A DNA stretch of 10,267 bases, from NCBI GenBank assembly GCA_003170115.1, contig PMZS01000034.1, positions 1 through 10,267 on the forward strand, written 5' to 3'. The stretch comes from Spirochaetaceae bacterium (lineage in GTDB: Bacteria; Spirochaetota; Spirochaetia; SZUA-6; Fen-1364). Of the stretch, positions 1 to 7,495 are shown piece after piece. Below the pieces are notes generated by a model. That model saw only the letters and a program-made list of their open reading frames with translations, was not told where the DNA came from and did no database searches. The translations under genes and the position numbers were made by a program. Position 1 is the first letter of the stretch; every line of letters begins with the position of its first letter.

Positions 1-630
1 ATTGGCTCCGGAAGCGCAGCCACTCCCGCAATCCCATGGGTAACCGGCAATACCCAGGAGCCCGTTGGCGCCCAGCGTGGCCACCGAATCATCGTTCCCG
101 TAACCGGAAAGAACCGGCGTTGCGAGACATTGAGAAGGGACCGGGGCTGCATTGTCACCAATGACCTGAATGGGCGTCGAGGAGGCCTTCTCCCCGGCGA
201 TCTCAACGTCCGCTAACAAGACCGGTCCCCAGGCGAAGGATGTGTCTCCAAATTGGACGCACTCCTGAAGCTGAGAATCGTTGCTCGAAATCCCTCCCAG
301 CGAGCTCAAAACGGGGGGGTTGAGCGCTGTGTTAAGGATGCGCAGGCCCGTGGAACCCGTGTCCACGAGCACGTTATCCACCGCCTGGCAATTGGTGGTG
401 CTGCCCGGCGCGCAGATAGTAACAGTGGTCCAAATCCCGTTGAAGTAATCGCCACTCGCCCCATTGATCCCGAAGCCGACCGACACTGACGCTAAATTAT
501 TCGCAGTCCCAGTAATCGGGTTGGTGTTGCTGCTGCTACTGCTGCCGCCACAACCACCCAAAAATATCAGCCCCGTAACCACCGCAAGAAAACGGCCTAG
601 CGTCGCCTTCGAACCATTCCTGAGAGTCAT
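1..630 (-). CDS. DUF3443 family lipoprotein, C-terminus cut by window edge
   Basis: Reads leftward from ATG at 630 and is open for 210 codons to the window edge, so the C-terminal part is missing (the family is usually around 400 residues). The N-terminus has a basic start, a hydrophobic stretch and a lipobox (LGGC, Cys27), followed by a Gly/Ser linker (residues 28-34), so a lipid-anchored envelope protein is expected. The strongest marker is VLVDTGSTGLRIL around Asp90, the signature segment of DUF3443. It resembles the DTG/DSG active-site loop of retropepsin-like aspartic proteases, but protease activity is not established for the family. The start overlaps the stop of the upstream DUF2844 gene (ATGA, 627-630), implying translational coupling. 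DUF2844 and DUF3443 genes are commonly paired in Burkholderia and Acidobacteriota. Function is unknown; the family call is firm. Confidence 0.85.
   Translation of the reverse strand, partial: MTLRNGSKATLGRFLAVVTGLIFLGGCGGSSSSSNTNPITGTANNLASVSVGFGINGASGDYFNGIWTTVTICAPGSTTNCQAVDNVLVDTGSTGLRILNTALNPPVLSSLGGISSNDSQLQECVQFGDTSFAWGPVLLADVEIAGEKASSTPIQVIGDNAAPVPSQCLATPVLSGYGNDDSVATLGANGLLGIAGYPWDCGSGCASGAN
528..545. repeat. Short trinucleotide (TGC) tract
   Basis: Six TGC-like triplets, one of them TAC, lie in the lipoprotein gene and encode most of the Ser-rich linker just after the lipidated Cys. It is probably only a low-complexity linker. Triplet slippage would change linker length without shifting the frame. 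Confidence 0.5.
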
Positions 631-1076
631 CGCACCACCTCCACGGAGACGTTGTTGGGAATAAGACTGGGCACGTAGGCGTTTCCCTTCCAAAATCGCA
701 TGTGACCGCCGCTGACGAACACGAAATCGTTCGTTTTCACGGTCAGCCCCCTGAGGTGCCGGATATGAGTCTGAGCTGGTGAGGCTGTTTGGAGATTCGT
801 AACGTAGGACCCCAACAACTGTTGCATGCTGGGCATGAAGGGCCCCTGCCAAGTAACCCCAAAGACCAGACCTTTGGGCGAGACATATTCTCGAATTATT
901 GTGCCGTTCGCACTCGTGAGCTGATGGATTTTGTAGGTCTGGAAGGCCTGGACACTATCCGCACTCCGCAGAAACTCCTGGTCCACACTCACGGACGACT
1001 CATACTGACCTAGCACTGCCCACGCGGGGACAGTTCCCAGAGTCAGAATGAAGAGGACTCCCAAAAAGTTTTTCAT
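627..1076 (-). CDS. DUF2844 family secreted protein
   Basis: A 149-residue protein with a clean Sec signal peptide: short basic start, hydrophobic core, and predicted cleavage after Ala20 (PAWA/VLGQ). The mature part matches what I know of DUF2844: the N-terminal LGQYESSV segment, REYVSPKG at about 62-69, and FGVTWQGP at 72-79 followed by the MQQLLGSY segment. The function is unknown and the protein is probably periplasmic or exported. A weak purine-rich site (GCAGGGG) lies about 10 nt before the ATG. Its TGA overlaps the ATG of the DUF3443 lipoprotein gene, so the two are almost certainly one transcript and may form a complex or sequential export pathway. No confident promoter is visible in the 128 bp upstream. 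Confidence 0.85.
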   Translation of the reverse strand: MKNFLGVLFILTLGTVPAWAVLGQYESSVSVDQEFLRSADSVQAFQTYKIHQLTSANGTIIREYVSPKGLVFGVTWQGPFMPSMQQLLGSYVTNLQTASPAQTHIRHLRGLTVKTNDFVFVSGGHMRFWKGNAYVPSLIPNNVSVEVVR

Positions 1077-1204
1077 ATACTCAACCCCTGCCTTTCTGTC
1101 GATGTGTGCCCTTTGCTCTTGCTTGGACGGTCTTTTCCCCTAAGAGGTTTCCCGCCGGATATTAAATCCACGCAAAATTCCGTTGCTTGGCATCGTCCGT
1201 AGTC

Positions 1205-1412
1205 CTATTCCTTGACGTACGTCAGATACTGGGGCCGCCCGAACGCCTTGGGCTCCGGGTTATCAGAATCTCGCAAATAGCCAGCGGTGCAATAGACGTC
1301 GTAGATACCAGCCAGTCTAACTCATAAGTGGTCCGCTGCATTCGTAGGGTATTCCCTTCGGAGCCTCGAAAAGTTCCACAAATTGTTTCGCCTTGGGGAA
1401 TCTCATCGTCAT
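1205..1412 (-). pseudogene. Possible frameshifted remnant of a small protein gene
   Basis: Two overlapping minus-strand frames look like pieces of one coding sequence. The first starts at ATG 1412 and runs 31 codons (MTMRFPKAKQFVELFEAP..., stop at 1319-1317). The second, offset by one base, runs from 1321 to a TAG at 1207-1205 and reads IYDVYCTAGYLRDSDNPE then a Lys/Gly/Tyr-rich end (LTYVKE). The second part has strongly GC-biased third positions and protein-like composition. A single one-base correction near 1320 would join them into about 70 residues. A 74-codon open frame (1446-1222) covers the same stretch in the third phase but has less protein-like composition. I do not recognise the family. 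It could instead be chance, two tiny ORFs, or a sequencing error in an intact gene. Confidence 0.35.
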
Positions 1413-1434
1413 TATGCCTGCTGACTTCCGGCTC

Positions 1435-1446
1435 GTGTCGCGACAC
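1435..1446. repeat. 12-bp perfect palindrome after the peptidase stop codon
   Basis: GTGTCGCGACAC reads identically on both strands and sits 4 bp past the stop of the S53 peptidase gene. With no loop and no following T-tract it does not resemble an intrinsic terminator. It could be a protein-binding site or chance in GC-rich DNA. Confidence 0.4.
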
Positions 1447-1450
1447 CGCC

Positions 1451-4400
1451 TCACTGCAGATTCACTGTGACCAGCAAGGGATGCGTGAGGTTGCCGGTGG
1501 TGGTGCCCGTCACCGTAATTGTGTAGCTGCCCGGGGGCGTGCCGGGGATGGCGGGGTTGGTAATGGTACTGGTACTACCGCCGCAGGCGACCATGGCCGC
1601 GGCCAGCAGAACAAGCAACAGCGACCCGAAGGCCAGCTTCAATCGGCGTCTCTTTGTCGGGATGAACAGCAGGAAGAAAGCAGCGAGAATCGCTCCCCCG
1701 ATGGGCGTCAACCAACGTGGACTGTTAAACAGACCGAGCGCCGTCGATGGAGCGGCGGTGACCACCGTGAGCGTGGTGGTGGTATTGGATGGGGTTATTG
1801 AGGGAGAAACCAGTATGCAACTGGCTCCTGTCATCGTTGATGGGACCGCGCAACTTAAACTGACTGTGCCGCTGAAGTTGTTGATGGGAGTCAGGCCGAC
1901 CTGGGTACTCCCCTCTTGGCCCGGGGACGTGATAATGAAAGAGTTCGGGGTCGCTACTAAGCCGAAGTTGGGCGCGCCGATCGACACGGTGACTGTCGTC
2001 ACCGACGAGGTCGACGAGGCCAAATAGTTTAAATCGGGGTTGTATTGCGCCGTGATAAGCGCCGTGCTCGTGAAAGATGTGATGAGGGTTGCCGTCAACG
2101 AGGCGTAACCACTGGCCGAACCGTTGACTGACGTGTACGTCACGGTGCCACTCATCGGTACGTTTGTGTTCAGGAAATGCACAGCACCGGTCGGCGCTAT
2201 GCCAATGCTCGTGGTGCTCACGGTCGCCGTCAAGGTTAACGGTGCGCCGGAGAGGACGGTCGCCGGGTTCGCGGTGACGGCGATGGTGGTAGGGGCTTGA
2301 GCGACATTAATCGTATCGGTGGCGGATTTACTCCCGTTGTAGCTGGTGCTGCCGGCATAGCTGGCAACCACGCTGTCCGTCCCACCGGGAAGCTGGACGA
2401 AGTGGTCCTCAAACTGGCCCTGGCTGTTCAATGGGTAGGCGCCGGGGGTGTTACTAAGGGGCGCGCCCAGGTCAACGAGTGGCTGTCCGTTATTGGTCAC
2501 GGCCACCTGCCCGGTAGGACATGGATAGGTGGGAACGGTGGGAACGCCGGTGGAACTGGCGGGAGAGCATGGAATGCTTAAACTGTTGGTGACGCCAACG
2601 TGCAAGAAGTATGCAGAATAGAAAACATTGGAACATACAATGTTGTATCCGTATGGGATCGTGGTTACTCCGGTCGTGACATCAAAATTGCAATCGACGA
2701 AGGTATCCAACTGGACGAGCGTCCGGCTGCTTTCCGGGGTCACCGTAACCTGCACTGGGGTCGAGTCACTCGCCCCATAAGTCCCGCTACCCGCATAATG
2801 CGCGGTCACGCCGTACGTCCCGCCGGGGAGCATGTTGGTGGTGCCGGTAAAGGCGCCGCTGCTCAGTGTAAAGGGGCCAATGCCGGTGCTGTTGCTCGGA
2901 CTGCTGCCCACTGGCGCGACCAATGAGACATCGCCCGTGACAGCAGGAGTGACGCTGACGGTGAAGGCGACCTGCTGGCCATGCGTGAGGGTGGTCGGGG
3001 ATATGCTAAGCGTGGTCCCCGTGCCCGCGAAGTTCGACTTCCAGTTCTGCACCAGGTTGTAGACGTTCACCGTGCCGAGTCCGGTGGCAAGGTCATACCC
3101 GGCATTGGTAGTCCAGGCTGGCGTGGAACTGCCGCTGGGATAAACCAGGATGCCGTAGTTGCTCGTCCCGCTGTTGCAATTGGGCGACGTGCCCGCCACG
3201 CACGCCACCGAGTTATTACCCGCTTGCACGTCATAGAAGAGGCACGAAGAAGCGCTGGCAGTGGAAGCCATACTCGCGATCGACGGGCAGCTCGCGCCAC
3301 CTTGCGCCGCCAGAGGGTACAGCACGTAATTCGCGTTGCCCTGGCGTTGCCCGGTCTTCTGGTTGACCAGCGCCATGATGCCGGCGAAGGCTTGCGCCGA
3401 GAAGGACGTCCCCCCGGCGCCCTGAAAATCCAGATAAGGTGCGCTCAAATCGCACGAGGTGGCGCTGCCTCCCGAGCTCGCGTTTGCATCCACTTCGCAG
3501 AAAACGTAGAAGCTGGAATTCAAGCCGTCGCCGGCAAAAAGAGAGATGTCCGGTGTATCGCGCACGCTGTCGATTGGCACGCCGGCCCCGGTCTGCCAGG
3601 AAGGTTTTCCATAACCAGTGCAGCCTGTCGATGTCGGTATAGCACAATTGCTGGGACCACCGCCGCCAGCGGCAAGATCGGATCCATCGCTTTTTACCCC
3701 GGACGCGCAGCCCGTCACACTTCCGGTATTCGCGCAGGAATCATTCCAAGTCATTTCGGGAATGTACGACTTGGCGGACGAAAAAGTCTGGGAAGTGTCC
3801 GTTGTGTTCCAGTACAGAGACTGCTTGCCGGCGTCGTTAAAGTCCGTCCCGCCGACCGCAATGTTAAAGGGCGTTGAAGCGTTGCCACTAACTGCCAATC
3901 CACCATGCGCCGCCGGCTCGTAAGCCGAGTCGTCACATCCAGCGGAGCCAGAGTGGCCCGCAGCGATTACGACAGTGATTCCTTGAGCGGCGCCCTGCTC
4001 CCACAGAGTGCTATAGAAGGCATTGCCGCTAGTCCCGAGGGCACTTTCGCAGCCGGTGCCATAGCTCTCGCTGATGACCGCCGAGAGGTTGTTATCAATG
4101 ATGTAGAGGGAGGAGAGATCGACGCCTGCGGTGGTCGCGGTTCCTTCTGAGACCACTAGGTCAATCGTGGCGCCTTTCGCGACTGCACCGGCCCACTGAA
4201 CGCCGAGGTCGGCTTCGTTCTCGCCCCCCCCGGCTGAGGGCGAGATCACCCCGGGGTCGGGGCCGTTCAGGATAATCTGTGGGTCGTTCGCCGGCAAGCC
4301 GAACATAATGCGAAAGTCGCGCACGTCCTGGATGTTGATGTTCGAATCGGCGACGACGGCGATGGTCTGCCCGGTGCCGTCAATCGCTGGGCTCGCTTGC

Positions 4401-5155
4401 CAGAGCGGCAGAACATTGTAAACAGTGGCAAAATCGGTCGGGCCGACGCCACGATACTCGTTGGTCCCAACAGGGTAGGTGAAGAGTGGCCGCATCAGGC
4501 CTGTGGCTTTCGACTTGGAAAAGGTGCCCAGGAGGCGGTGCATTGGCTTCTTGGGGAAGTTGTTGAGCGAAGCCAAGCCCACCACCACGGGGGCGAGCGC
4601 GGCAGGAATCTGCGGATCGCTGGCGTTGGCCCAGTGCTCCTCGCCGTTCACCGTGAATTTGTGGATCTCAGTGTGAAGGGCCTGGCGCACCGCTCCCGCC
4701 GTGCCCGTAAACTCGATCACCGTGCGGCCCGCTGCCACACGACTCACCTCGAAGCCCTGCGACCCCAGCCAGTCCGTTACGGCCTGAATATCCGCAGCGA
4801 CGGGGCCGAATTGCTCGCCAAGCTGCTCGGGCGTGAGCCAGATGTGGAAATTGGGCGAGGATTTGATCTGCTGCTCATCCAGCAACTTTCGCAGCGCGGT
4901 TTCCTGCTCTGTCGAGCGCAGCAAGACGAGCAGCATGCGTTCCATGGGCAGGCTATCGGGCGCGGCGCCCTGGTCATATTCGGCGCGCGCCAGCGGATGG
5001 GTGTTCCCTCGCAGTGTGACGAGGTTCTCCAGGTCCACAGCTTGCGTAACGCGCCCAGGCACGTTGGCCGTCTGCGCCCAGCTTGCCAGGGAGGAGAAGA
5101 AGATTAAGGCGGACACTAGAAGCGTTCGCAGGGAAAGCGAGCGTAAGAGTTTCAT
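1451..5155 (-). CDS. Secreted pro-kumamolisin / S53 (sedolisin) family peptidase with Ig-like repeats and C-terminal membrane anchor
   Basis: A 1234-residue multidomain exported protein. The start at 5155 is chosen because GGAGG lies 4 nt upstream and a signal peptide (cleavage near Ala27, SWA/QT) begins there; the frame is open 34 codons further up without such support. Order: activation prodomain about 60-200; S53 catalytic domain about 225-705 with Glu312 and Asp316 (ENEAD), Ser584 (GGTSFSAQ) and Ca-site-like segments at Asp642 (FYDV) and Asp688 (GYDLATGLG); Ig-like modules about 711-806, 811-951, 954-1058 and 1063-1133; two hydrophobic segments about 1150-1166 and 1175-1191 separated by a KRRR cluster; then a short extracytoplasmic-type tail (PGSYTITVTG). 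The family cleaves proteins at acid pH after autoprocessing. Oddities: His401 replaces the usual oxyanion-hole Asp (AAGHSGS), and Gln replaces the Pro after the Ser motif. The protein may therefore be altered or inactive. The gene lies 68 bp downstream of the cyclase gene on the same strand. Confidence 0.93.
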   Translation of the reverse strand: MKLLRSLSLRTLLVSALIFFSSLASWAQTANVPGRVTQAVDLENLVTLRGNTHPLARAEYDQGAAPDSLPMERMLLVLLRSTEQETALRKLLDEQQIKSSPNFHIWLTPEQLGEQFGPVAADIQAVTDWLGSQGFEVSRVAAGRTVIEFTGTAGAVRQALHTEIHKFTVNGEEHWANASDPQIPAALAPVVVGLASLNNFPKKPMHRLLGTFSKSKATGLMRPLFTYPVGTNEYRGVGPTDFATVYNVLPLWQASPAIDGTGQTIAVVADSNINIQDVRDFRIMFGLPANDPQIILNGPDPGVISPSAGGGENEADLGVQWAGAVAKGATIDLVVSEGTATTAGVDLSSLYIIDNNLSAVISESYGTGCESALGTSGNAFYSTLWEQGAAQGITVVIAAGHSGSAGCDDSAYEPAAHGGLAVSGNASTPFNIAVGGTDFNDAGKQSLYWNTTDTSQTFSSAKSYIPEMTWNDSCANTGSVTGCASGVKSDGSDLAAGGGGPSNCAIPTSTGCTGYGKPSWQTGAGVPIDSVRDTPDISLFAGDGLNSSFYVFCEVDANASSGGSATSCDLSAPYLDFQGAGGTSFSAQAFAGIMALVNQKTGQRQGNANYVLYPLAAQGGASCPSIASMASTASASSCLFYDVQAGNNSVACVAGTSPNCNSGTSNYGILVYPSGSSTPAWTTNAGYDLATGLGTVNVYNLVQNWKSNFAGTGTTLSISPTTLTHGQQVAFTVSVTPAVTGDVSLVAPVGSSPSNSTGIGPFTLSSGAFTGTTNMLPGGTYGVTAHYAGSGTYGASDSTPVQVTVTPESSRTLVQLDTFVDCNFDVTTGVTTIPYGYNIVCSNVFYSAYFLHVGVTNSLSIPCSPASSTGVPTVPTYPCPTGQVAVTNNGQPLVDLGAPLSNTPGAYPLNSQGQFEDHFVQLPGGTDSVVASYAGSTSYNGSKSATDTINVAQAPTTIAVTANPATVLSGAPLTLTATVSTTSIGIAPTGAVHFLNTNVPMSGTVTYTSVNGSASGYASLTATLITSFTSTALITAQYNPDLNYLASSTSSVTTVTVSIGAPNFGLVATPNSFIITSPGQEGSTQVGLTPINNFSGTVSLSCAVPSTMTGASCILVSPSITPSNTTTTLTVVTAAPSTALGLFNSPRWLTPIGGAILAAFFLLFIPTKRRRLKLAFGSLLLVLLAAAMVACGGSTSTITNPAIPGTPPGSYTITVTGTTTGNLTHPLLVTVNLQ

Positions 5156-5159
5156 GCTG

Positions 5160-5164
5160 CCTCC
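5160..5164 (-). promoter_or_regulatory. Shine-Dalgarno site fixing the S53 peptidase start
   Basis: GGAGG on the minus strand, 4 nt before ATG 5155. It favours this ATG over the upstream in-frame ATGs at 5257, 5221 and 5212, and it places the signal peptide at the N-terminus. Confidence 0.7.
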
Positions 5165-5223
5165 AAGGACGAAGCCGGTTGAGGTCACCGTGGGTCGCCC
5201 GTACGACGCCATGCCGTGCATCC

Positions 5224-7392
5224 CTACTTGGTCTTCATGACGTAGACTCCATCCCACGCGCCTTGGGGCGGCTGTTCCAGCAAGTCTTGGCAGCGCTTGA
5301 TGAAGATGTGGCTGGGGGCGTCCTGCGGGTAGTCAGTGGTCAACTCCTCGAAAGTCTCGAGGGCTGTTTCCCATTGCCCGCTCCTGTATTTCTCCAGACC
5401 CTTATGGAAGCGTTCGACGCGGTCACGGTGAGTTTCGAGGTCCGAGGTTGGACCAAGAAGTTCGAAGATCTTTACCGGCTTCATCTTCCCTTTCACCCGG
5501 ATTAAATCGAGTTCACGGGCAACGAAGTGCTCGTGGACTGCGAGGTAGGTGGCTTCGCTGATAATGACGCGTGTGCCGAATTGCTTGTTGGTTCCCTCCA
5601 GGCGCGAGGCGAGGTTCACGTGGGATCCGATGGCGGTGTAGGCCATGATCCGCCGCGAGCCCATGTCACCGACAACCATCTCGCCGCTGTTGATCCCGAT
5701 GCGAATGTGGATGGGCATCCTGCCTTCCGCTTCCCACCGCGTGCGAAGCCCCCGCACCGCCTGCTGCATCTCGATGCCGGTCCGCACCGCGCGCAGCGCG
5801 TGGTCGGACTGGGCCAGGGGATCCCCGAAGAATGCCATGAGGCCGTCCCCGATGAACTTGTCCACGGTTCCTTCGTTGCGAAAGACGATCTCCGTCATCA
5901 GCTCGAAGTACTCGTTGAGGGTGCGATGGATCGCGTCCGGCGGCTGGGTGGTGCACCACGAGGTGAAGCCCGAGATGTCGCTGAAAAGGACGGTGATCAC
6001 CTTCTGCTCGGCCGACATGAACCTGTCCCGGGCCTGGAGGATCTTGGACATCAGGCGGGGCGCGAAGTATCGCTCCATACGCGTGCGGATTCGAAGCCTC
6101 TCCCGCTCGGCCTGGAAGAAGCGGTACGCGTTGACGGCGATGAGGGCGAATAGAAACCCCAGGGTCGGGTCGGCCAGCACCGGCATGATTCCCGCGTAGA
6201 TGAACAGCACCAGCTCTCCCGCCGCAAGCGCCGCCCAGGACAACAGGGCGAGCAGGGAGCCCGCCAGGGGGCGCGGGCGCCATGCCGCGGTCCAGAGAAG
6301 AAGAGCAAAGGCGAATGTCAGGAGCAGGGTCTCGCTCCATGACTGCGCCCGCAGGAAGCGGTTGGTGAGAATGCTGTTGAGGATATTCGCGTGGATGCCG
6401 CTCCTCGGGTACTCGCGTTCCAGGGGAACGGCCCCGTAGTCGCTGGAGCTCGTCGTGAGGTCGGAAATCACCAGATGCGCCTTCTCGAGCTCCGTGGCGA
6501 CGCTGTCGGCCAGGTCGGGATCGTTTTCCGCCTTCAGAAGCGTGGCGAAGGAGTAGTGGGGGAACGAGGCTGCCCACGGGCCGGCATAGTCGATGATCAT
6601 GCGTCCGGCTCGATCGATGGGAATGTCGATGTCCCGCACGCTGCCGTCCGGCATGTGTGCGCCGGGCAGCCTGATGCGGCGTCCGAATGTCACCTCGATA
6701 TTCGCCGGTTCCACTTCCAGTGCATCGCATGCCGCCCGGAGGGCCAGGCCGGGCAGAAAGCCGCCCCGGTAGGAGGCAATCAACGGCATGCGGCGGAATA
6801 CCCCGTCCGGGTCAGGATCGCTGTTGATGCTGCCAATACCCCTCGCCGCCGCCGTCAGCGCCGCGAAGCTCAGGGTGGAGGAAACCGCGGCCGCCGGGCC
6901 TCTTCCGCCAATGACCCTGGGATGCCAGAGCCACTCGGCGAGCGGGTCCTCGCCCTGTTTCTGAAGGCCCGCGACCTTTCGAAACTCGCCGCTGCGCATG
7001 ACGGCCGGGAGATACACGGTGCCGGCGTGCCTGCTTGCCTCAGCGAACATCGCATCACCCTTCGGCGTACCGGTGTCGGGGAAGATGATATCAAAGATGA
7101 TGGAGGAGGCGCCCGCTTTTGAAAGCACATTGACCAGCCGCGCGAAATTCTGGCGATCCCCTCCCTTCATCCGCAGCTCATCGACGATTGAATCGGTCAG
7201 GTCCACGTGGGCGATGGACGGAAGGATCTTCTCCGGTCCCTTGAGAGCGTACCGGAGGCGGAAGAAGACATCGTTGAGCCTGCTGTTCCAGTCCGTTCCG
7301 ACAGACGCCGACAGAAGCGAGAGCGCCCAGGCCAGCGCGAGAGAGGTGACGACGATGACGGCAGGTGCCAATGCGGAACGGATGCCCTTCAC
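5224..7392 (-). CDS. CHASE2-domain transmembrane class III adenylate cyclase
   Basis: A 722-residue membrane-bound cyclase expected to make cAMP from ATP. Order: N-terminal membrane helix about 8-28; extracytoplasmic CHASE2 sensor about 30-335; three membrane helices about 353-372, 376-399 and 402-424; class III catalytic domain about 460-645; C-terminal helical, TPR-like segment about 655-710. Catalytic residues are complete: metal-binding Asp472 (FSDISGFT) and Asp516 (FIGDG), Lys512 and Thr586 (YTAIG) as the purine-selecting pair typical of bacterial adenylate rather than guanylate cyclases, and Asn593 and Arg597 (VNLASRLE) for the transition state. The start is GTG at 7392; a stop lies 13 codons upstream in frame. 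The only SD-like AGGAG is 21 nt away, so SD-driven initiation is doubtful. The gene is divergent from the oxidoreductase gene and lies 68 bp before the peptidase gene, possibly in one transcript. The ligand of the sensor is unknown. Confidence 0.95.
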   Translation of the reverse strand: MKGIRSALAPAVIVVTSLALAWALSLLSASVGTDWNSRLNDVFFRLRYALKGPEKILPSIAHVDLTDSIVDELRMKGGDRQNFARLVNVLSKAGASSIIFDIIFPDTGTPKGDAMFAEASRHAGTVYLPAVMRSGEFRKVAGLQKQGEDPLAEWLWHPRVIGGRGPAAAVSSTLSFAALTAAARGIGSINSDPDPDGVFRRMPLIASYRGGFLPGLALRAACDALEVEPANIEVTFGRRIRLPGAHMPDGSVRDIDIPIDRAGRMIIDYAGPWAASFPHYSFATLLKAENDPDLADSVATELEKAHLVISDLTTSSSDYGAVPLEREYPRSGIHANILNSILTNRFLRAQSWSETLLLTFAFALLLWTAAWRPRPLAGSLLALLSWAALAAGELVLFIYAGIMPVLADPTLGFLFALIAVNAYRFFQAERERLRIRTRMERYFAPRLMSKILQARDRFMSAEQKVITVLFSDISGFTSWCTTQPPDAIHRTLNEYFELMTEIVFRNEGTVDKFIGDGLMAFFGDPLAQSDHALRAVRTGIEMQQAVRGLRTRWEAEGRMPIHIRIGINSGEMVVGDMGSRRIMAYTAIGSHVNLASRLEGTNKQFGTRVIISEATYLAVHEHFVARELDLIRVKGKMKPVKIFELLGPTSDLETHRDRVERFHKGLEKYRSGQWETALETFEELTTDYPQDAPSHIFIKRCQDLLEQPPQGAWDGVYVMKTK

Positions 7393-7400
7393 TCGTGCCG

Positions 7401-7429
7401 AGCTTATGACGGTCTCCTGGAGCTGTCAA
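7401..7429 (-). promoter_or_regulatory. Candidate promoter of the cyclase gene, possibly leaderless
   Basis: On the minus strand a perfect -35 TTGACA (7429-7424), a 17-bp spacer, and TAAGCT (7406-7401), which fits the TANNNT form. The box ends 8 bp before the GTG start, so transcription would begin at or next to the start codon. The -35 is strong and the -10 weak (3 of 6 consensus positions). Confidence 0.45.
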
Positions 7430-7457
7430 CGTTTTGCCGGGTTCACCGGACTTCCCC

Positions 7458-7487
7458 TTGGACGCGGCGAAGATCCTGCGCTATGCT
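7458..7487 (+). promoter_or_regulatory. Candidate promoter of the quinone oxidoreductase gene, possibly leaderless
   Basis: TATGCT (7482-7487) fits TANNNT and lies 8 bp before the ATG at 7496. A weak -35-like TTGGAC (7458-7463) is 18 bp upstream. No Shine-Dalgarno sequence precedes the ATG. The whole divergent gap to the cyclase gene is only 103 bp (7393-7495). Confidence 0.35.
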
Positions 7488-7495
7488 CCTCCACT

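Larger units (their letters stand above)
1077..1450. other. Intergenic region between S53 peptidase and DUF2844 genes
   Basis: About 370 bp with no intact gene. It holds a 12-bp perfect palindrome immediately after the peptidase stop (1435-1446), two minus-strand reading-frame fragments that look like one frameshifted small gene (1412-1205), and about 128 bp of lower-GC sequence (1077-1204) that presumably carries the DUF2844 promoter. I could not assign -35/-10 boxes there. No intrinsic terminator with a T-tract is visible for the peptidase gene. Confidence 0.5.

Noticed and set aside
2981..3877. Long plus-strand open frame inside the S53 peptidase gene
   Set aside because: Its translation is Arg/Gly/Ala-rich with no domain-like features and it is antisense to a well-supported peptidase gene. 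It arises from codon bias on the other strand.
5156..5257. Upstream in-frame starts for the S53 peptidase (ATG 5257, 5221 and 5212)
   Set aside because: They lack a good SD and would bury the signal peptide behind about 12-34 extra residues. The ATG at 5155 has GGAGG and a normal signal peptide.
5666..6730. 354-codon minus-strand frame inside the cyclase gene
   Set aside because: Same strand, other phase; the composition is His/Arg/Gly/Pro-rich, typical of a shifted frame in GC-rich DNA, while the cyclase frame has intact motifs.
7393..7429. AGGAG (7415-7419 on the minus strand) as the cyclase Shine-Dalgarno site, or ATA as its start
   Set aside because: AGGAG is 21 nt from the GTG, too far for normal initiation. 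It would fit an in-frame ATA six bases downstream of it, but ATA starts are very rare and the site lies in the promoter spacer.
6998..7495. N-terminal extension of the oxidoreductase frame to ATG 6998
   Set aside because: It overlaps the cyclase coding sequence antisense, and the extra residues are not family-like; homology to the MDR N-terminus begins at 7496.
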